From NCBI RefSeq assembly GCF_001937445.1, contig NZ_MSKS01000001.1, positions 1-64,000 of the forward strand: a stretch of DNA of 64,000 nucleotides, in the 5' to 3' direction. Position 1 is the first letter of the stretch. The number at the start of each line of letters is the position of its first letter. The translations under genes were made by a program, and so were the position numbers. This DNA is from Actinomyces oris. Lineage in GTDB: Bacteria > Actinomycetota > Actinomycetes > Actinomycetales > Actinomycetaceae. Shown in pieces: positions 54,361 to 63,240 of the stretch. Under the pieces are notes generated by a model. The model searched no databases, was not told where the DNA came from, and worked only from the letters and a program-made list of their open reading frames with translations.

Positions 54361-54528
54361 ATGAGCGCAACAACCTCCTCCTCTCCGTCCACACTGACCT
54401 CCTTCCTCTCCTCCCTGGAGCAGCCGCCTCCCGCCTGGGGGTACTCCGACAGCGCGGCCGCCCCGACGTCCATGGGCCTGGGCCGGGTGATCACTCGGCT
54501 GCTCAAGCAGATCATCTGGCGGCGTTGA
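54361..54528 (+). CDS. Small protein of 55 residues, possibly amphipathic
   Basis: The ATG at 54361 has GAAGG upstream and the frame runs 55 codons to TGA. The N-terminal half is Ser/Thr-rich (SATTSSSPSTLTSFLSSLEQ); the middle has PPPAWGYSDSAA. The C-terminus, GLGRVITRLLKQIIWRR, looks like a cationic amphipathic helix. It stands alone between two terminated units, about 260 bp from each neighbour. A membrane-active or membrane-associated peptide is possible. Whether it is conserved is unknown to me. Confidence 0.5.
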   Translation: MSATTSSSPSTLTSFLSSLEQPPPAWGYSDSAAAPTSMGLGRVITRLLKQIIWRR

Positions 54529-54793
54529 GCGCCTTCACTTCGCGCGCCGTCACAGGTGGGCGCCGGAAGCAACCTGCCCGGGCCCATCGAGCCGGGGAGC
54601 ACGGGACCTGCCGTGTGTCCACAGGCGGACACGCAAGCGCTTCACGGTCGATGGCCCTTATGCTGGCCCGCGGCGATGGTCATCGCCGGTGAGCGGTCGG
54701 TTGACCGCGCCTGCCGATCGGCCCATCGCATGACGCAGTCGAAGTGCCCACGCGCGGCACGCAACACAGCACACACAGCAAGGTGGTCATTCC

Positions 54794-56122
54794 GTGGCTC
54801 AAGACCTCTCACCCGCCCAGCGCACACTCACCGTCGGCGTCCTCGGCGCCGGGACCGTCGGCAGCCAGGTCATTCGCCTCCTCACCGAGCAGGCCGACGA
54901 CTTCGCCGCCCGCTCCGGCGCGCGTCTTGAGATCACGGGCGTCGCCGTCCGCGATGTCAACGCGCCGCGTGACTTCGCCGTCCCCCAGGACCTCCTCACC
55001 GATGACGCCACCGCTGTCGCTACCGGGAACGACCTGGTCATCGAGCTCATCGGCGGGATCGAGCCGGCCCGCACCCTCATCCTGGCCGCCTTCAAGGCCG
55101 GGGCCAGCGTCATCACCGGCAACAAGGCCCTCATTGCGGCCCACGGTCCCGAGCTCTACACCGCCGCGGCGGCCGCCGGCACCGACTTCTACTACGAGGC
55201 CGCCGTCGCCGGAGCCATTCCCGTGGTCTACGCGCTGCGCGAGTCCATGGCCGGCGACCGCGTCACCAGCGTGCTCGGCATCGTCAACGGCACCACCAAC
55301 TACATCCTCGACGAGATGAGCACCAAGGGCCTGTCCTTCGAGACCGCCCTGGCCACCGCCCAGGAGCTCGGCTACGCCGAGGCAGACCCCACCGCCGACG
55401 TCGACGGCCTGGACGCCGCCGCCAAGGCCGCCATTATCGCTTCCCTCGCCTTCCACACCCGGGTGGGCCTCGACGACGTCTCCGTCGAGGGCATCCGCAA
55501 GGTCACTGCCGACGACATCCGCGAGGCCCACGCCTCGGGCTGCGAGCTCAAGCTGCTCGCCATCGCCCAGCGCCGCGAGGACGAGCATGCACAAGGCGTC
55601 TCCGTGCGGGTCCACCCCGCCCTCGTGCCCAACGACCACCCTCTGGCCAGCGTTCACGGCGCCTACAACGCCGTCCTGGTCGAGGCCGAGAGCGCCGGGC
55701 GCCTCATGTTCTACGGTCAGGGAGCAGGGGGAGCCCCGACGGCCTCCGCGGTCCTGTCCGACGTCGTCGCCGCCGCCGCCCACCGGGTCCACGGCGGTCA
55801 GGCCCCCCGCGAGTCCTCCTACGCGAGCCTGCCGGTCCTCGGCCCCGAGGCCGCCGTCACCCGCTACCAGATCCAGCTGCGCTCCGACGACGCCGTCGGC
55901 TCCCTGGCCGCAATGGCCTCCGTCTTCGCCGAGAACGGGGTCTCCATCAACTCGGTGCGCCAGAGCGCCTACGTCACCTCCGACGGCAGCCAGGACCAGG
56001 CCGTCGTCACCTTCGTGACCCACCCGGCACCCGTCTTCCACCTCGACGCCGCGGTCGAGGGGCTACGAGTCTCGGACCGGGTCGCCGAGGTCGTCTCCAT
56101 CCAACGTGTCGAAGGTGAGTGA
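54794..56122 (+). CDS. hom: Homoserine dehydrogenase
   Basis: 442 residues. The dinucleotide-binding motif is VGVLGAGTVGSQV; ITGNKALIAAHG, EAAVAGAIPVV and GIVNGTTNYILDEM form the catalytic core, with GYAEADPTADVDGLDAAAKAA. A C-terminal ACT domain (YQIQLRSDDAVGSLAAMASV) provides threonine feedback control. It makes homoserine for threonine and methionine. The GTG start at 54794 is used. thrB starts two bases after its stop, forming a hom-thrB unit. No thrC is visible in the window. Confidence 0.96.
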   Translation: MAQDLSPAQRTLTVGVLGAGTVGSQVIRLLTEQADDFAARSGARLEITGVAVRDVNAPRDFAVPQDLLTDDATAVATGNDLVIELIGGIEPARTLILAAFKAGASVITGNKALIAAHGPELYTAAAAAGTDFYYEAAVAGAIPVVYALRESMAGDRVTSVLGIVNGTTNYILDEMSTKGLSFETALATAQELGYAEADPTADVDGLDAAAKAAIIASLAFHTRVGLDDVSVEGIRKVTADDIREAHASGCELKLLAIAQRREDEHAQGVSVRVHPALVPNDHPLASVHGAYNAVLVEAESAGRLMFYGQGAGGAPTASAVLSDVVAAAAHRVHGGQAPRESSYASLPVLGPEAAVTRYQIQLRSDDAVGSLAAMASVFAENGVSINSVRQSAYVTSDGSQDQAVVTFVTHPAPVFHLDAAVEGLRVSDRVAEVVSIQRVEGE

Positions 56123-56123
56123 C

Positions 56124-57026
56124 ATGCGCATCGTCTACGAGCGCGCGGCCGTCCGGGTCCCGGCCACGACGGCGAACATGGGGCCAGGCTTCGACTCCTT
56201 CGGCATGGCCTTCCGCTACTACGACGAGGTCTCGGTGCGGCCGATCACCGGCACCACCCGCGTCATCGTCGAGGGCGTGGGCGCAGAGACGGTCCCCACC
56301 GATGACAACAACCTCGTCGTGCAGGCCCTGCGGGCCGGCCTCGACGCCGTCGGAGCCCCGCAGGCCGGCTTCGAGATGCGCTGCGTCAACCGGATCCCCC
56401 ACGGCGGGGGCATGGGATCGTCCGCCAGCGCCGCCGTGGCTGGACTCATGCTGGCGCGCGGCCTCATCTCCGAGCCGGAGGCCCTCAGCGACGACCGGAT
56501 CTTCGCGCTGGCCACTGACTTCGAGGGCCACCCGGACAACGTCGCCCCGGCCGTGTTCGGAGGCGCCACCGTCGCCTGGGTCGAACGCGGCGGGCACCCG
56601 CGTATGGCGCCCATGCCCGTGGACGCCACCCTCGGGGTGAGCCTGCTCATCCCGCCGGCGACGACGCGCCTGTCCACCAAGGAGGCCCGTCAGGTCCTGC
56701 CGGTCTCCGTTCCGCGCGAGGACGCCCTGTTCAACACCTCCCGGGCCGCCGTGCTCATGCTGGCGCTCGCCGGACGCCCCGACCTGCTCATGGCCGGCAC
56801 TGAGGACCGGCTCCACCAGGAGTACCGACGCGGGGTCCTGCCCGCCTCGATGGCGGTCATGGACTCCCTGCGCGAGCAGGGCTACCCGGCCGTCATCTCC
56901 GGCGCCGGTCCCACGGTGCTGGTCCTGTCCACTCTGGCCGACCAGACCCGATTCGCCCTGGAGAACCACGGCTGGAGCGTGCTCAGCCCCGGAATCGACA
57001 CCCGCGGGGCGGTCCTGACCTCCTGA
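56124..57026 (+). CDS. thrB: Homoserine kinase
   Basis: About 300 residues from the ATG at 56124 (GAAGGTG upstream). It is a GHMP kinase: VRVPATTANMGPGFDSFGMA at the N-terminus and the phosphate-binding loop PHGGGMGSSASA, then GHPDNVAPAVFGG and the C-terminal ISGAGPTVLVL. It phosphorylates homoserine for threonine synthesis. The upstream gene hom ends at 56122, so expression is coupled. A strong hairpin follows. Confidence 0.96.
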   Translation: MRIVYERAAVRVPATTANMGPGFDSFGMAFRYYDEVSVRPITGTTRVIVEGVGAETVPTDDNNLVVQALRAGLDAVGAPQAGFEMRCVNRIPHGGGMGSSASAAVAGLMLARGLISEPEALSDDRIFALATDFEGHPDNVAPAVFGGATVAWVERGGHPRMAPMPVDATLGVSLLIPPATTRLSTKEARQVLPVSVPREDALFNTSRAAVLMLALAGRPDLLMAGTEDRLHQEYRRGVLPASMAVMDSLREQGYPAVISGAGPTVLVLSTLADQTRFALENHGWSVLSPGIDTRGAVLTS

Positions 57027-57057
57027 TCCGCGCGAACGGCTTCTTCGTCCGCCTCCC

Positions 57058-57095
57058 GATCGCGGGCGTCCTCGAGTCCGAGGACGCCCGCGATC
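57058..57095. terminator. Hairpin terminator after hom-thrB
   Basis: A 17-bp perfect stem (GATCGCGGGCGTCCTCG and its complement) with an AGTC loop lies 31 bp after the thrB stop. No long T-run. Confidence 0.8.
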
Positions 57096-57254
57096 CGCGT
57101 CCGCCTCGACTCCCCGGTGGGGCGGCAGAGCCCTGCTTCCACGTGGGACGTGCACCACATCTGGTTAGTTGAGAAATAAACTATGGGCTTCTCCAGTTCT
57201 CTCAGTACACAAGAAATCATTGAAATCCAGTGTTGAGAATAGGGAGGACGCCCG

Positions 57255-58403
57255 ATGCAGTTTGGAATCTTCACAGTTGGAGACATCACGACCGATCCGG
57301 CTACTGGCAAGGCTCCCAGTGAGCATCAGCGCATCAGGAACACAGTCGAGATGGCGGTCCTGGCCGAGCAGGCAGGTTTGGACTTCTTTGCTACCGGGGA
57401 GCACCACAACCCACCCTTCGCGCCGTCGTCACCCACGACCCTGCTGGCCAACATCGCCGCCCGCACGGACAAGCTGCTCCTGAGCACTGCGACCACCCTC
57501 ATTACGACCAATGACCCCGTGCGCCTGGCCGAGGAGTACGCCTACCTCCAGCACCTCTCCGACGGGCGCGTCGACCTCATGATGGGACGCGGCAACACCG
57601 GACCTGTCTACCCCTGGTTCGGCAAGGACATCCGCAAGGGCATCTCGCTCGCGGTGGAGAACTACGACCTGCTGCGCCGCCTGTGGCGCGAGACCAATGT
57701 GGACTGGGAGGGTGAGTTCCGCACCGCGCTGCAGGACTTCACCTCCATGCCCCGCCCACTCGACGGCGTCCCGCCCTTCGTGTGGCACGCCTCCATCCGT
57801 TCACCCCAGATCGCCGAGCAGGCCGCCTACTACGGAGACGGATACCTCCACAACAACATCTTCTGGCCCATCGACCACGTCAAGAAGATGGTCGACCTCT
57901 ACCGAGAGCGCTTCGCCTTCTATGGTCATGGCCGGCCCGAGCAGGCGATCGTGGGCTTGGGTGGACAGATCTTCGCCGCCAGGAGTGAGGCCGAGGCCAT
58001 CGAGCGATACACCCCCTACTTCCGCAACACCTACGTCTACCAGGGGGCGTCGCTGGAAGAGATGACACAGCACACGCCTCTCGCGGTCGGCACGCCCGAG
58101 CAGATCGTGGAGAAGTACCTGACCTACCGGGACGCGATCGGCGACTACCAGCGTCAAACTTTCAACCTGGACCTGGGCGGCGTCCCGCACAAGGAGATCA
58201 TGAAGCAGATCGAGTACCTCGGTTCCGAGATCGTTCCGGCGCTGCGCGCCGAGCTGGAGTCCACCAGGCCCGAGGGGGTTCCGGACGCGCCGCTCCACCC
58301 ACGCCACCGGGCCCTGCTGGAGGGGGCCGAGCCTCCGGCTGAGGAGCCTTTCTCCCTGTCCAACGAGTTCGACCCGCTCACGGGCCGGAAGGTGAGGAAC
58401 TGA
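57255..58403 (+). CDS. CE1758-family LLM flavin-dependent oxidoreductase
   Basis: 382 residues with a luciferase-like (LLM) barrel. Typical segments are MQFGIFTVGDITTDPATG, VLAEQAGLDFFATGEHH, SPTTLLANIAARTDKLLLST, HLSDGRVDLMMGRGN, and the central WHASIRSPQIAEQAAYYGDG. FMN-dependent monooxygenases of this group usually receive reduced flavin from a partner reductase, and the next gene is such a partner. The pair is known as CE1758/CE1759 in Corynebacterium and relatives; the substrate is unknown. GGGAGG precedes the ATG at 57255 and the promoter must lie in the AT-rich 160 bp before it. Confidence 0.88.
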   Translation: MQFGIFTVGDITTDPATGKAPSEHQRIRNTVEMAVLAEQAGLDFFATGEHHNPPFAPSSPTTLLANIAARTDKLLLSTATTLITTNDPVRLAEEYAYLQHLSDGRVDLMMGRGNTGPVYPWFGKDIRKGISLAVENYDLLRRLWRETNVDWEGEFRTALQDFTSMPRPLDGVPPFVWHASIRSPQIAEQAAYYGDGYLHNNIFWPIDHVKKMVDLYRERFAFYGHGRPEQAIVGLGGQIFAARSEAEAIERYTPYFRNTYVYQGASLEEMTQHTPLAVGTPEQIVEKYLTYRDAIGDYQRQTFNLDLGGVPHKEIMKQIEYLGSEIVPALRAELESTRPEGVPDAPLHPRHRALLEGAEPPAEEPFSLSNEFDPLTGRKVRN

Positions 58404-58404
58404 G

Positions 58405-59190
58405 ATGGCATGGGAAACCCGTGACACGACGAGTGACAGGCAGGAGATGGATGACATGACCGCTGATACGACCGCGCCCGTCGCCCCTTCCGGGGGCACC
58501 CAGTCCCTGGCCGGATCGCCAACCTATGACGCCTACGCCAATACCCAGATGGGGCGTCTGAGCCGGATCGTGGCTCTGCACGCCGGGGTCTCGGAGCCCT
58601 CGACCTCCCAGATGCTCGCCGAGCGGCTGGCCGAGTCGACCCGCAAGGCCCTGGAGTCCGACTCCCGCCTGGCCAGCATCGAGGTCATCGGGCTCAGGCC
58701 CCTGGTCAAGGACATCGCCCTGGCCAGTGTGGGTGGGCCGGTGTCCGCCGACCTGCAGAAGGTGATCGATGCCCTGTCCGCCGCCGACGGCGTCATCCTG
58801 GTCAGCCCGGTCTTTCAGGCCTCCTATTCCGGACTGTTCAAGTCCGCCATGGATGTGCTGCCAGCCGGCACACTTGAAGGCGTCCCCGTCCTACTGGGGG
58901 CGACGGCCGGCACCGCGCGGCACAGTCTTGTGACCGAGATGGCGCTGCGGCCGCTGGTGGTCTACATGAAGGCCCTGCCGACGCAGACCGCCGTCTTCGC
59001 GGCCAGCGAGGACTTCGGTGCGGCCTGGCAGAGGCCATCATCCTCTGAGAGGCCCGAGTCGCCCTTGAGTGAGCGCGTGGCCCGGGCGGGACGGGAGCTG
59101 GCCACGCTCATGGAGCGCTTCCCGCGCCAGGCACCGGTTGACCCGTTGGCCGACTTCGCGCCCATGGAGACGCTTCTCGCAGGTCGTTGA
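58405..59190 (+). CDS. CE1759-family NAD(P)H-dependent FMN reductase
   Basis: 261 residues from the ATG at 58405, one base after the upstream stop; a shorter start near 58450 with AGGAG is possible. The flavodoxin-like reductase core has IVALHAGVSEPSTSQMLAER, IDALSAADGVILVSPVFQAS and YSGLFKSAMDVLP, GVPVLLGATAGTARHSL. It should reduce FMN for the oxygenase encoded just before it. The first 45 residues are Asp/Thr/Ala-rich and may not be translated. A terminator follows. Confidence 0.85.
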   Translation: MAWETRDTTSDRQEMDDMTADTTAPVAPSGGTQSLAGSPTYDAYANTQMGRLSRIVALHAGVSEPSTSQMLAERLAESTRKALESDSRLASIEVIGLRPLVKDIALASVGGPVSADLQKVIDALSAADGVILVSPVFQASYSGLFKSAMDVLPAGTLEGVPVLLGATAGTARHSLVTEMALRPLVVYMKALPTQTAVFAASEDFGAAWQRPSSSERPESPLSERVARAGRELATLMERFPRQAPVDPLADFAPMETLLAGR

Positions 59191-59251
59191 GGTCGTGAGC
59201 CTGGGAGCTTGAAGGGCAAGAGTCGGCATGGTGGTGTTCGAGTCGATCATT

Positions 59252-59289
59252 CCGGTGGGGCTGATCGCGTGTACGGTCAGCCCCACCGG
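59252..59289. terminator. Hairpin terminator before rho
   Basis: CCGGTGGGGCTGA pairs perfectly with TCAGCCCCACCGG around a 12-base loop, 61 bp after the flavin reductase stop. Confidence 0.7.
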
Positions 59290-59384
59290 TGTCAAAGCGG
59301 TGGTGAGAGGTGTCGTGGGGTGGAATAACGGCCGCATCCCCGACGTTACTCGTCGGTGTTTCGTTAGGTACTGCATCTCCAGGC

Positions 59385-59393
59385 TGCTATGAT
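59385..59393 (+). promoter_or_regulatory. Extended -10 promoter of rho
   Basis: TGCTATGAT contains an extended -10 (TGN followed by TATGAT). The -35 region is weak, as expected for extended -10 promoters. The predicted start near 59400 would give a leader of about 170 nt, which includes the upstream ORF. Confidence 0.6.
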
Positions 59394-59481
59394 GTCGCTG
59401 TCGGCCGCAAGGATCGCACCACGCCGCTGACCGCACCAGCCCCGGACCTGAGGCTCAGGCCTCAGCAGAAACCGGCAGTGC

Positions 59482-59571
59482 ATGACCCACCCCGTGAATG
59501 ATTCCGGGGAAGTCTCCCCAGTTGAACGTCTCCTCCCGCGGAGCGTCATCACACCGTTAGGACACTCGTGA
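59482..59571 (+). CDS. Upstream ORF overlapping the rho start
   Basis: A 29-codon frame (MTHPVNDSGEVSPVERLLPR...) starts at the ATG at 59482 and ends in a TGA that shares bases with the rho GTG (GTGA). Spacing and overlap suggest translational coupling, so ribosomes finishing it could start rho. It has only a weak Shine-Dalgarno. A GGGG/CCCC stem (CCGGGGAAGTCTCCCC) lies within it. It may be a non-coding leader instead. Confidence 0.4.
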   Translation: MTHPVNDSGEVSPVERLLPRSVITPLGHS

Positions 59572-61673
59572 CCGAGACCTCCAGCGCCCAGCCCTCGCTT
59601 TCCACCATGCGTCTGGCCGAGCTTCAGTCGCTCGCCAGCTCCATGGGTCTCACGGGCACCTCCCGCATGCGTAAGAGTGAGCTCGTCGCCGCCATCCGTC
59701 AGGCACGCAGCTCCTCCTCCGCCTCCACTCCCGACTCTCACAGTGCGTCGAAGAGCTCGCCCGACGCCGGGGCGACCGATGCCGCCGACTCCTCTGCCTC
59801 CACCTCATCAGCTAGTGAGGACTCACCCGAGCAGCCCCGGGCTGCCGCCTCAGGAGGCTCCCGCCGTCGTCGTGCCACCGCGGCCTCCGGTGCCCCCGAG
59901 GAGCGTCAGCCCGCGCCGGCCCTCGACCTGGGCCTTGAACTGCCCGATCGCTCCGGCCCCTCCGGCAGCGACTCGGACAGCGGCTCCGGCCGTGACGAGG
60001 AGCGCCCCGCACGCAGTCGGTGGCGTGAGCGCGCCGAACGCTCCGAGACCACTGATGGTGACGACCGCGACTCCTACGGCCGCTCGGAGCGAGGCGATCG
60101 CTCCTCGCGCGATCAGTTCCGCCGTGGCCGCCGGCGCGTCCAGGCCTCCGCTGGCGCCCCCGAGAACCAGGAGCGCGCCTCGCGCGAGCCCCGTACCGAC
60201 TCGCCCGAGGACCACGCCGACGCCAAGGCCGCTCTCATGCGGGACCTGGCCGACGCCACCGGGACCTCCGTCGTCGAGCCCCAAGAGCGTTCGCGCCGGG
60301 GCCGTGACGGCAACGATGACTCCGACGGCTACGACGACGAGCGCGGGGGGCGTCGTCGTCGGGGCCGCAAGCGCGGACGCGACCGCTTCGACCGCGATGA
60401 CCGCGACTCCGGCCGCGAGGGCCGGGACGGCTCCGCGGGGCGCGGCCACCGCAACCAACCGCGCGAGGACGAGGTCCTCCTGCCGGTCGCCGGCATCCTG
60501 GACGTCACCGACAACCAGCACGCCTACCTGCGCACCTCCGGGTACCTGCCCGGCCCCAAGGACGTCTACGTCTCCAACCAGCTCATCAAGGACAACGGGC
60601 TGCGTGCCGGCGACGCCGTGACCGGCTGGGTCCGTGAGGGCGGGGAGTCCTCCACGCCCCACCAGGGCGGGCGCAACAACCGCCGTCAGAACCGGGCCGG
60701 CCGGGTCAAGTACAACCCCATGGTCAGCGTCGAGACCATCAACGGCATGGACGCCGAGCGCTCCAAGCGCCGCCCCGAGTTCGCCAAGCTCACCCCCCTC
60801 TACCCCCAGGAGCAGCTGCGTCTGGAGACCACGCCCAAGGCCGTCACCCCGCGGATCATCGACCTGGTCTCGCCCATCGGCAAGGGGCAGCGCGGGCTCA
60901 TCGTCTCCCCGCCCAAGGCGGGTAAGACGATCGTTCTGCAGCAGATCGCCAACGCCATCAGCGTCAACAACTCCGAGGCCCACCTCATGGTCGTGCTCGT
61001 CGACGAGCGCCCCGAGGAGGTCACCGACATGCAGCGCACGGTCAAGGGCGAGGTCATCGCCTCCACCTTCGACCGCCCCGCCTCCGACCACACGATCGTG
61101 GCCGAGCTGGCCATCGAGCGCGCCAAGCGCCTCGTGGAGCTGGGCCAGGACGTCGTCGTGCTGCTGGACTCCATCACCCGGCTCGGGCGCGCCTACAACC
61201 TGGCGGCCCCGGCCAGCGGCCGGATCCTCTCCGGTGGTGTGGACGCCTCCGCCCTCTACCCGCCCAAGCGCTTCTTCGGGGCGGCCCGCAACGTGGAGAA
61301 CGGCGGCAGCCTGACCATCCTGGCCACGGCCCTGGTGGAGACCGGCTCCAAGATGGATGAGGTCATCTTCGAGGAGTTCAAGGGGACCGGAAACATGGAG
61401 CTGCGGCTGTCGCGCCAGCTCGCCGACAAGCGCATCTTCCCGGCTGTGGACGTGGCGGCCTCCGGCACCCGTCGCGAAGAGCTGCTCATCGACCCCGCCC
61501 AGCTCAAGATCATGTGGCGCCTGCGCCGCCTCTTCGCCGGGCTGGAGCAGCAGCAGGCCATCGAGCTGGTGCTCTCCAAGCTCAAGGACACCCAGTCCAA
61601 CGCCGAGTTCCTTATGGTGCTGTCCAAGACCACCCCGGCCGGCACCTCCCTGGCCGACGGCGAGGACGAGTAA
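59568..61673 (+). CDS. rho: Transcription termination factor Rho
   Basis: 701 residues, longer than the 420 of E. coli. An N-terminal SAP-like helix ([15 protein letters not shown]) is followed by about 240 residues rich in Ser, Arg, Asp and Gly, an actinobacterial insertion able to bind RNA. The RNA-binding CSD is at [20 protein letters not shown]. The ATPase core has Walker [22 protein letters not shown], and [12 protein letters not shown]. It ends transcription and needs RNA-dependent ATPase. The GTG at 59568 has TTAGGA upstream. Confidence 0.96.
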   Translation: MTETSSAQPSLSTMRLAELQSLASSMGLTGTSRMRKSELVAAIRQARSSSSASTPDSHSASKSSPDAGATDAADSSASTSSASEDSPEQPRAAASGGSRRRRATAASGAPEERQPAPALDLGLELPDRSGPSGSDSDSGSGRDEERPARSRWRERAERSETTDGDDRDSYGRSERGDRSSRDQFRRGRRRVQASAGAPENQERASREPRTDSPEDHADAKAALMRDLADATGTSVVEPQERSRRGRDGNDDSDGYDDERGGRRRRGRKRGRDRFDRDDRDSGREGRDGSAGRGHRNQPREDEVLLPVAGILDVTDNQHAYLRTSGYLPGPKDVYVSNQLIKDNGLRAGDAVTGWVREGGESSTPHQGGRNNRRQNRAGRVKYNPMVSVETINGMDAERSKRRPEFAKLTPLYPQEQLRLETTPKAVTPRIIDLVSPIGKGQRGLIVSPPKAGKTIVLQQIANAISVNNSEAHLMVVLVDERPEEVTDMQRTVKGEVIASTFDRPASDHTIVAELAIERAKRLVELGQDVVVLLDSITRLGRAYNLAAPASGRILSGGVDASALYPPKRFFGAARNVENGGSLTILATALVETGSKMDEVIFEEFKGTGNMELRLSRQLADKRIFPAVDVAASGTRREELLIDPAQLKIMWRLRRLFAGLEQQQAIELVLSKLKDTQSNAEFLMVLSKTTPAGTSLADGEDE

Positions 61674-61712
61674 CGCAACCGGCCAGGTGCCCGGTCTCAC
61701 GCGGTAAAACCG

Positions 61713-61741
61713 TTGCATGGGCCGGCGGCCGGTGGCATAGT
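61713..61741 (+). promoter_or_regulatory. Candidate promoter of rpmE
   Basis: TTGCAT and CATAGT lie 17 bp apart in the 140-bp gap between rho and rpmE. Agreement with consensus is only partial. A start near 61748 gives a leader of about 65 nt. Confidence 0.35.
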
Positions 61742-61813
61742 CTGCTGCTGGCCTCCGGTTCACCCTCGCTCCCGCGTGGGACCCGGGACCCTCTGACGCT
61801 TAAGGAGAAACCT

Positions 61814-62026
61814 ATGAAGCAGGGCATCCACCCCGACTACGTGGCCACCACGGTCACGTGCACCTGTGGCAACACCTTCGAGACCCGCTCCACCGTCACC
61901 TCCGGTGAGATTCGCGTGGACGTGTGCTCGGCCTGCCACCCGTTCTACACCGGCAAGCAGAAGATCCTCGACACCGGTGGCCGCGTCGCCCGCTTCGAGG
62001 CCCGGTACGGCAAGCGCAGCAAGTAG
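61814..62026 (+). CDS. rpmE: Large ribosomal subunit protein bL31
   Basis: 70 residues, [20 protein letters not shown] at the start. CTCGN and [13 protein letters not shown] give the cysteines of the zinc-binding (C+) type, so it is the zinc form, not the RpmE2 paralogue that replaces it in low zinc. AAGGAG precedes the ATG. It sits between rho and prfA, a common actinobacterial order. Confidence 0.96.
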   Translation: MKQGIHPDYVATTVTCTCGNTFETRSTVTSGEIRVDVCSACHPFYTGKQKILDTGGRVARFEARYGKRSK

Positions 62027-62035
62027 CCGCGTCTC

Positions 62036-62080
62036 ACGACGCCGGCGGCCGGCTCCCAGAGTCGCCGTCGGCGTCGTTTG
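62036..62080 (+). terminator. Rho-independent terminator of rpmE
   Basis: ACGACGCCGGCGG pairs with CCGTCGGCGTCGT (one mismatch) and is followed by TTTG, 10 bp after the stop codon. Confidence 0.7.
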
Positions 62081-62145
62081 CATATCGCACGAGTGCCGCT
62101 GGTGCCCGTCAGCACGACTCCTAGCCAGTGAAGGAACCCGAGTCC

Positions 62146-63240
62146 ATGAGTGAGGACTTCTCCGCCGCAGAGCCGCTCCTGGCCGAGTACGCGGACATCG
62201 AGGCCGAGATGGCCGGGCCCGCGGCCGCCGACCCCGGTGCCATGCGACGGCTGGGACGCCGCTACGCCGAGCTGGGCAGGGTCGTGTCCGCCTACCGGGC
62301 CTGGCAGTCGGCCAGCGCCGACCTGGCCGACGCCCGCGAGCTGGCCGCGGAGGATGAGGACTTTGCCGCCGAGGTGCCGGCCCTGGAGGCCGCCGAGGCC
62401 GCTGCCGGGGAGCACCTGCGCGAGGTCCTCGTGCCCCGGGATCCTGACGACTCCCGCGACGTCATCATCGAGGTCAAGGCCGGTGAGGGCGGTGAGGAGT
62501 CGGCGCTGTTCGCCTCCGACCTGGCCCGCATGTACTCCCGCTACGCCGAACGGCAGGGGTGGGCCGTGGAGGTCCTGGACGCCACCGACTCCGACCTGGG
62601 TGGTTACAAGGACGTGCGCCTGGCCATCAAGGCCCGCGGGCCCGTGGAGCCCCAGGACGGGGTGTGGGCGCACCTGAAGTATGAGGGCGGCGTCCACCGC
62701 GTCCAGCGCGTCCCGGTCACCGAGTCCCAGGGGCGCATCCACACCTCCGCGGCCGGCGTCCTGGTCATGCCGGAGGCCGACGACCCCGGTGAGCTCCAGA
62801 TCGACGCCGCCGACCTGCGCATCGACGTCTTCCGCTCCTCGGGACCGGGAGGCCAGAGCGTCAACACCACGGACTCGGCCGTGCGCATCACGCACCTGCC
62901 CACGGGGATCGTCGTGTCCATGCAGAACGAGAAGTCCCAGCTGCAGAACAAGGAGGCGGCCATGCGGGTCCTGCGGGCCCGGCTCCTGGCCGAGCGTGCG
63001 GCGGCGGCCGCCGCCGAGGCGGCGCAGGCCCGTCGCAGTCAGGTGCGCACTGTGGACCGCTCCGAGCGCATCCGCACCTACAATTTCCCTGAGAACCGGA
63101 TCGCCGACCACCGCACCGGCTTCAAGGCCTACAACCTTGACGCCGTTCTTGACGGTGATCTCGGCCCGGTGATCGCCTCGGCCATCGCCATGGACGAGAC
63201 TGAACGATTATCCCAGGTGGGTGAGGGCAGTGGTTCCTGA
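62146..63240 (+). CDS. prfA: Peptide chain release factor 1
   Basis: About 364 residues from the ATG at 62146 (AAGGA ten bases upstream; a GTG six codons earlier is possible). The stop-codon reader is [16 protein letters not shown] (PVT in place of PAT) and the catalytic GGQ is [18 protein letters not shown]. It ends translation at UAA and UAG. prmC overlaps its end, the enzyme that methylates the GGQ glutamine. Confidence 0.96.
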   Translation: MSEDFSAAEPLLAEYADIEAEMAGPAAADPGAMRRLGRRYAELGRVVSAYRAWQSASADLADARELAAEDEDFAAEVPALEAAEAAAGEHLREVLVPRDPDDSRDVIIEVKAGEGGEESALFASDLARMYSRYAERQGWAVEVLDATDSDLGGYKDVRLAIKARGPVEPQDGVWAHLKYEGGVHRVQRVPVTESQGRIHTSAAGVLVMPEADDPGELQIDAADLRIDVFRSSGPGGQSVNTTDSAVRITHLPTGIVVSMQNEKSQLQNKEAAMRVLRARLLAERAAAAAAEAAQARRSQVRTVDRSERIRTYNFPENRIADHRTGFKAYNLDAVLDGDLGPVIASAIAMDETERLSQVGEGSGS

